A stretch of DNA of 64,000 bases, from assembly GCF_900638335.1 (NCBI RefSeq), contig NZ_LR134508.1:620001-684000 (forward strand), read 5' to 3'. The translations under genes and the position numbers were made by a program. The DNA is from Campylobacter lari (GTDB lineage: Bacteria; Campylobacterota; Campylobacteria; Campylobacterales; Campylobacteraceae). This document shows positions 60,180 through 64,000 of the stretch, in pieces. Numbering within the stretch: the first letter of the stretch is position 1; each line of letters opens with the position of its first letter. The notes below the pieces were generated by a model. It did not search any database. It was not told the DNA's origin and saw only the letters and a list, made by a program, of their open reading frames with translations.

Positions 60180-61267
60180 CTAAAATGCATTACATCGCCA
60201 TCTTGTACGATATAATCCTTTCCTTCAAGGCGTAGTTTTCCTGCTTCTTTAGCGCCATTTTCGCCTTTGCATGCAATATAATCCTCATAAGAAATCACTT
60301 CAGCTTTGATAAAACCTTTTTCAAAGTCATTGTGGATCACGCTCGCAGCTTTTGGTGCTTTCCAACCTCTTTGTATGGTCCATGATCTAACTTCTATTTG
60401 ACCTGCTGTAAAATAACTTATCAAATTAAGTTTTGAAAAAGCTGTGCGTATAACTACTTCAAGCCCGCTACGCTCAACCCCCAAAGATTTTAAAAATTCG
60501 TAGTTTTCTTCATCACTTAAAGCTATCATTTCCTCTTCTATTTTAGAACAAAGCTTGATAACTTCATGGCCTGATTTTGCTGCGAATTCTTTAAGATCTT
60601 TTACAAAATCATTATCTTCTAAAAGTGAGTTCTCATCTACATTTGCCCCATATATCACTTCTTTAGCTGAAAGCAATCTTAGTTCTTTTATAAGAGCATG
60701 ATAGACTTCATTTTTATTTGAGAAAGAACTTGCACTGTTATTTTGATTTAAATGCTCTAAAAGCTCATTGGCTAAAGCTAAGCTTTCTTTTGCACCTTTT
60801 TCATTAGCCTTTACGCCTTTGGCGAGTTTTTCTATTTTTTTACTAAGTTGCTCTATGTCTGCTAGTATAAGCTCTGTTTCTATGATTTGCACATCACGCA
60901 CGGGATCAACGCTACCTGCAACATGTGTAATATTCTCATCATCAAAACAACGCACGATGTGTAAAATCATTTCTGTTTCACGTATGTTAGATAAAAATTT
61001 ATTACCCAAACCCTCACCTTTGCTAGCGCCAGCTACTAAGCCTGCTATATCAACAAATTCAATATTTGAGCGTATAATTTTTTGTGGATTAACGATTTTT
61101 GCTAGCTCTTTTAAGCGATGATCTGGCACAGGAACGACTGCTTTGTTTGGTTCTATGGTGCAAAATGGATAATTTGCACTTTCTGCATTTTGTGCTCTTG
61201 TTAGTGCGTTAAAAGTTGTGGATTTTCCAACATTTGGAAGTCCTACTATACCAACTGATAAACTCAT
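60167..61267 (-). CDS. ychF: Redox-regulated ATPase/GTPase YchF
   Basis: Obg-family P-loop protein of 366 residues that binds ATP preferentially and associates with ribosomes. G1 is GLPNVGKST at about 9-17, G3 [17 protein letters not shown], and the nucleotide-specificity element is near [10 protein letters not shown] coiled coil (about 130-170) and the C-terminal TGS domain ([20 protein letters not shown]) complete it. The frame is open to 61306, but AAGGAAACAAAA before the ATG at 61267, which overlaps the pepA stop as ATGA, fixes the start. Confidence 0.95.
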   Translation of the reverse strand: MSLSVGIVGLPNVGKSTTFNALTRAQNAESANYPFCTIEPNKAVVPVPDHRLKELAKIVNPQKIIRSNIEFVDIAGLVAGASKGEGLGNKFLSNIRETEMILHIVRCFDDENITHVAGSVDPVRDVQIIETELILADIEQLSKKIEKLAKGVKANEKGAKESLALANELLEHLNQNNSASSFSNKNEVYHALIKELRLLSAKEVIYGANVDENSLLEDNDFVKDLKEFAAKSGHEVIKLCSKIEEEMIALSDEENYEFLKSLGVERSGLEVVIRTAFSKLNLISYFTAGQIEVRSWTIQRGWKAPKAASVIHNDFEKGFIKAEVISYEDYIACKGENGAKEAGKLRLEGKDYIVQDGDVMHFRFNV

Positions 61268-62715
61268 TTTTGTTTCCTTGAAAGATAAAGTAAATATGAA
61301 AGGCACATTCTAACCCCAGCTCCAGTTGCGCCAAAACTGTGATAACCCCAAGCTTTTTCTAAATAAGCTGGCCCTGCGATGTCTAAATGTAGCCATTTGT
61401 CTTTGTATTCTTCTCTAATGAAAGAATTTAAAAATAACCCCGCTGTAATAGCTCCACCATAACGACTTGAAGAGGTATTGCTAACATCTGCTATATTTGA
61501 TTTTATAAGCTCTTTTAAATGTGGGTTAAAATGTAAAATAGTAGCCAAATCCCCACTTTTTTTGCTTACTTTATAAAATTCGTTTTGTAAATCTTCATTA
61601 TTTCCCATGATAGCACTAGTGTATTCTCCAAGTCCTACCACGCAAGCTCCAGTTAGAGTAGCAAGATCTATTAATAAATCAGGTTTTAGATCTTGAGCAA
61701 GTGAAAGACAATCTGCTAAAACTAATCTTCCTTCTGCATCGGTATTTTTAACCTCTATGCTCACACCTTCTCTTGAAATAAGTATATCATCAGGCTTATA
61801 AGCATTTCCACCTATCATATTCTCAGTTGCACCTATGATAGAATGCACTTCTATATCAAGGTTTAATTCGCTTGCGCCTTTGATAATAGCCATTACAGCT
61901 GCACCGCCACTTTTGTCTGATTTCATTGTTAGCATATAATCAGCAGGTTTTAAACTAAGTCCACCACTATCATAAGTTAATCCTTTGCCTACAAACACTA
62001 CTTTCATTTTTGGATTTTGTGGTTTGTAAGAAAGATGAATGAGTTTTGGAGGGTGCACTGAAGCACGATTTACTGCTAAAAATGCTTGCATTTTTTCTTG
62101 TTCTAAAAAATCTTTTTCATAAATTTGGCATGAAATTTTAGGATCGTTTTTGCTTAAATTTATAGCATCTTCAGCCATTTTAGTTGGAGTATAAACTTGA
62201 GGAATTTCATTAACAATATTCTTTGCAAAATCACAAGCATTAGAAAAAATTTTTCCATAATTAATTCCTATATACGCTTCTTCAAGATTGTAAGTTTTAT
62301 TGTTAATTTCCTCCTGTGATATATAAATATTTTCTAACTTACTTGGAGTTTTTTCTTTTTTATATTTATTAAATTCATAAGCACCAAAAATAAATCCTTG
62401 AATCAAAGCATTAAAACTATTTACTACACATTTTCCTACAACACTTTTTGTTTTAATATTTTGAATTTCAAGTTTTTTTAAAGCTTTATAAGCACTTGCA
62501 AAAGCAGACCTTATATCTTCATATTCTAAGCTTTTAAGTTCACTATAAAGGATTTTATTTTGCATATCTATACAAACTCCTTCGCCTTTATAGTTTGAAA
62601 GTTTAAAAAGTTCTTGACTTTGAGTATATTTTTCTATCTTTTTATCTTGTATTAAAATGATCTCAAAGTCAGCATTTATAGAATTAATTTTTTCTTCTTT
62701 AAAATTAAAAATCAT
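61264..62715 (-). CDS. pepA: Leucyl aminopeptidase (M17)
   Basis: A two-metal aminopeptidase of 483 residues. The metal site is built by GKGLTYDSGGLSLKP, MKSDKSGGAAVMA and the signature NTDAEGRLVLAD; the catalytic Arg is in that signature. The N-terminal domain (about 1-160) is the usual less conserved M17 cap. PepA can also bind DNA in E. coli (Xer recombination); nothing here addresses that. It overlaps dedA by 4 nt. Confidence 0.95.
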   Translation of the reverse strand: MIFNFKEEKINSINADFEIILIQDKKIEKYTQSQELFKLSNYKGEGVCIDMQNKILYSELKSLEYEDIRSAFASAYKALKKLEIQNIKTKSVVGKCVVNSFNALIQGFIFGAYEFNKYKKEKTPSKLENIYISQEEINNKTYNLEEAYIGINYGKIFSNACDFAKNIVNEIPQVYTPTKMAEDAINLSKNDPKISCQIYEKDFLEQEKMQAFLAVNRASVHPPKLIHLSYKPQNPKMKVVFVGKGLTYDSGGLSLKPADYMLTMKSDKSGGAAVMAIIKGASELNLDIEVHSIIGATENMIGGNAYKPDDILISREGVSIEVKNTDAEGRLVLADCLSLAQDLKPDLLIDLATLTGACVVGLGEYTSAIMGNNEDLQNEFYKVSKKSGDLATILHFNPHLKELIKSNIADVSNTSSSRYGGAITAGLFLNSFIREEYKDKWLHLDIAGPAYLEKAWGYHSFGATGAGVRMCLSYLLYLSRKQK

Positions 62716-63305
62716 TTATGAGTCCTTTTTCTAAGTATAGATTTTTCCATTTGTTTCATACCTAAAAATAGAGCAAGTAAAAAACAAGCTATAATAGGTA
62801 CTGCAAAATACCAATGATCTCCAGCCCATTCAACAGCTAGCCAAATTTCTTTTCCAAAAAACCAAGCAAGTAAAATAGTTATAGCAGCCCAAGCCCAAGC
62901 ACTAATGAGATTAATAAAAGCAAATTTTTTAGCACTATAGCGTGTTAATCCTATACTCATAGGTATAATAGTTCTAAAACCATACATGTATCTTTGTATG
63001 AAAATAATAGGCCAGCCAAAACGCTGTAAAAGTAAATGCGCTATGGCAAATTTACGCCTTTGGGTGCGAAGTTTTTTCTGAATGTATTTTTTATTATATC
63101 TTCCTATGTAAAAATATATTTGATCGCCTACAAAACCACCTAAACCTGCTATGAAGATTATAAGGCCTAAATTTACATGTCCTTCGTGTGCAAAAATACC
63201 TGCTAAAATCAGTGCTAATTCTCCCTCAAGTATACACCATAAAAACACGATGATATAAGCCCAATTTTTATAATCATATAAAAGTTGTTTTAAAAATTCT
63301 TCCAT
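62712..63305 (-). CDS. DedA-family membrane protein
   Basis: A 197-residue polytopic protein with the DedA (SNARE-associated) domain: LEGELALILAGIFAHEG, GGFVGDQIYFYIGR, then RFGWPIIFIQRYMYGFRTII and MSIGLTRYSAKKFAFIN. Recent family work links DedA proteins to flipping of undecaprenyl phosphate or phospholipids. It lies 1 nt after apt and overlaps pepA. Which lipid it moves is not decided by sequence. Confidence 0.88.
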   Translation of the reverse strand: MEEFLKQLLYDYKNWAYIIVFLWCILEGELALILAGIFAHEGHVNLGLIIFIAGLGGFVGDQIYFYIGRYNKKYIQKKLRTQRRKFAIAHLLLQRFGWPIIFIQRYMYGFRTIIPMSIGLTRYSAKKFAFINLISAWAWAAITILLAWFFGKEIWLAVEWAGDHWYFAVPIIACFLLALFLGMKQMEKSILRKRTHK

Positions 63306-63306
63306 T

Positions 63307-63846
63307 TTATACCTCTAAAACACTATAAACAGAAGTTAATTTGGCTAGTTCTTTAGCCCCATCAAGATCTTTTAATTCTAGTAAAAAACAAGCTTCAATA
63401 CATTTTGCATTGAGTTTTTCTATTAATTTAACAGCAGCTATTGCTGTACCGCCTGTAGCGATAAGATCATCTATAAGTAAAACATTTGCTTTTTGATTAT
63501 TAAAAGCATCAATATGAATTTCTATAGTATCACTACCATATTCTAAGCTATAAGATTCTTGTAAGCATTTTGAAGGTAGTTTTCCGGGTTTTCTTATAGG
63601 TACAAAAGGAAGTTTTAATCTAGCACTTAGCGCAGCTCCAAAAATAAAACCTCTACTTTCTATACCAACAATATAATCAAGCTTTGCATTTTGATATTTT
63701 TCAACCAAATGATCCATTAAAAAAGCAAATGCTTCTTTATTGTTTAATAAAGTTGTGATATCTCTAAAAATAATCCCTTCTTTTGGAAAATCTTTTATAG
63801 CTCTAATGCTATCTAATAAATATTTCTTATCTTGTTCTTTTATCAT
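63307..63846 (-). CDS. apt: Adenine phosphoribosyltransferase
   Basis: Salvages adenine to AMP with PRPP. The 179-residue protein has [15 protein letters not shown] at the N terminus, [14 protein letters not shown], and the PRPP loop [14 protein letters not shown]. The ATG overlaps the stop of the gene upstream (ATGA). Confidence 0.96.
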   Translation of the reverse strand: MIKEQDKKYLLDSIRAIKDFPKEGIIFRDITTLLNNKEAFAFLMDHLVEKYQNAKLDYIVGIESRGFIFGAALSARLKLPFVPIRKPGKLPSKCLQESYSLEYGSDTIEIHIDAFNNQKANVLLIDDLIATGGTAIAAVKLIEKLNAKCIEACFLLELKDLDGAKELAKLTSVYSVLEV

Positions 63847-64000
63847 AATAATGCCTCGATTTTTGCTTCTAATTCTTTAATTCTTTGTCTTAATTTTTCA
63901 TTTTCAATACGATATTGTGAATTTCTTGTTCTAAGAGATGTTAAATCTGCTTTGCTTTTATTTAATTCTTCGGTTAGAATATCAATATTACCTAAACTTC
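63843..64000 (-). CDS. Coiled-coil protein, C-terminal part
   Basis: The gene runs off the right edge; about 51 residues are visible, ending in [20 protein letters not shown] and a TGA that overlaps the apt start. The heptad pattern of Leu/Ile with Glu, Lys and Arg is a plain coiled coil. ZapB-like or other small coiled-coil families would fit, and nothing in the visible part decides. It probably heads or belongs to the apt-dedA-pepA-ychF operon. Confidence 0.65.
   Translation of the reverse strand, partial: SLGNIDILTEELNKSKADLTSLRTRNSQYRIENEKLRQRIKELEAKIEALL

Overview
The window is a low-GC, densely packed chromosomal segment whose gene content and order fragments point to Campylobacterota, most likely a Campylobacter of the C. 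lari group or a close relative. The basis is the set of typical Campylobacter clusters: mltD-rlpA-kdsC-lptC-lptA-engB-mrdA, nudH-lysC-hobA-holB-folP-ligA-tlyA-ribF-cmoA, metN-metI-metQ and pta-ackA. A bipartite PAS/MCP energy-taxis pair, a CbrR-like regulator, a four-gene arsP-arsR-arsC-acr3 operon, ChuZ haem oxygenase and a poly-G contingency tract fit as well. Species assignment is an inference; no rRNA or tRNA gene was seen.

Layout. 1-2.5 kb: a PAS protein (cut by the left edge), a membrane-hairpin MCP and an outer-membrane barrel-like protein. 2.5-12.8 kb (minus strand): rseP and pgsA, then a long run read as murJ-cysS-msbA-pyrD-M16 peptidase-dapA-fabL ending at a hairpin terminator. 12.9-18.8 kb (plus): FapA-like DUF342 protein, ruvA, ddl, an orphan Phd/YefM-type antitoxin, an alpha/beta hydrolase and murF. 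18.8-22.2 kb: flgH (minus), pta-ackA (plus). 22.2-32.5 kb (minus): metQ, a frameshifted GT8-type glycosyltransferase, metI, metN, valS, an OmpA-like protein, ppa, adk, aspS. 32.6-43.3 kb (plus): nadK, recN, the cbrR-like gene, tatD, mltD, rlpA, kdsC, lptC, lptA, engB, an MreD-like protein and mrdA. 43.3-45.5 kb (minus): queA, tatC, tatB. 45.6-48.4 kb (plus): the ars operon with an 18-bp operator-like inverted repeat. 48.4-50.4 kb (minus): chuZ and hemW. 50.4-58.6 kb (plus): nudH to cmoA. 58.7-60.2 kb: a decayed TPR-glycosyltransferase gene with a G tract just after its start. 60.2-64 kb (minus): ychF, pepA, dedA, apt and the end of a coiled-coil protein.

Most of the window is core metabolism, translation, envelope and DNA maintenance, arranged in tight operons with 1-17 nt overlaps. 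Envelope biogenesis dominates: lipid II flipping and Mur ligation, D-Ala-D-Ala, PBP2, lytic transglycosylases, Kdo/LPS transport, phosphatidylglycerol, MsbA, Tat export and RseP. The accessory material is limited to the barrel-like protein, the GT8 pseudogene inserted between metI and metQ, the ars operon, the isolated chuZ and the poly-G pseudogene. I did not find a convincing new multi-gene system. The most informative oddities are two broken glycosyltransferase genes, a four-fold Cys-Cys repeat in ArsP, a probable leaderless nadK mRNA, a degenerate GGDEF domain and an orphan antitoxin embedded in a cell-wall operon.
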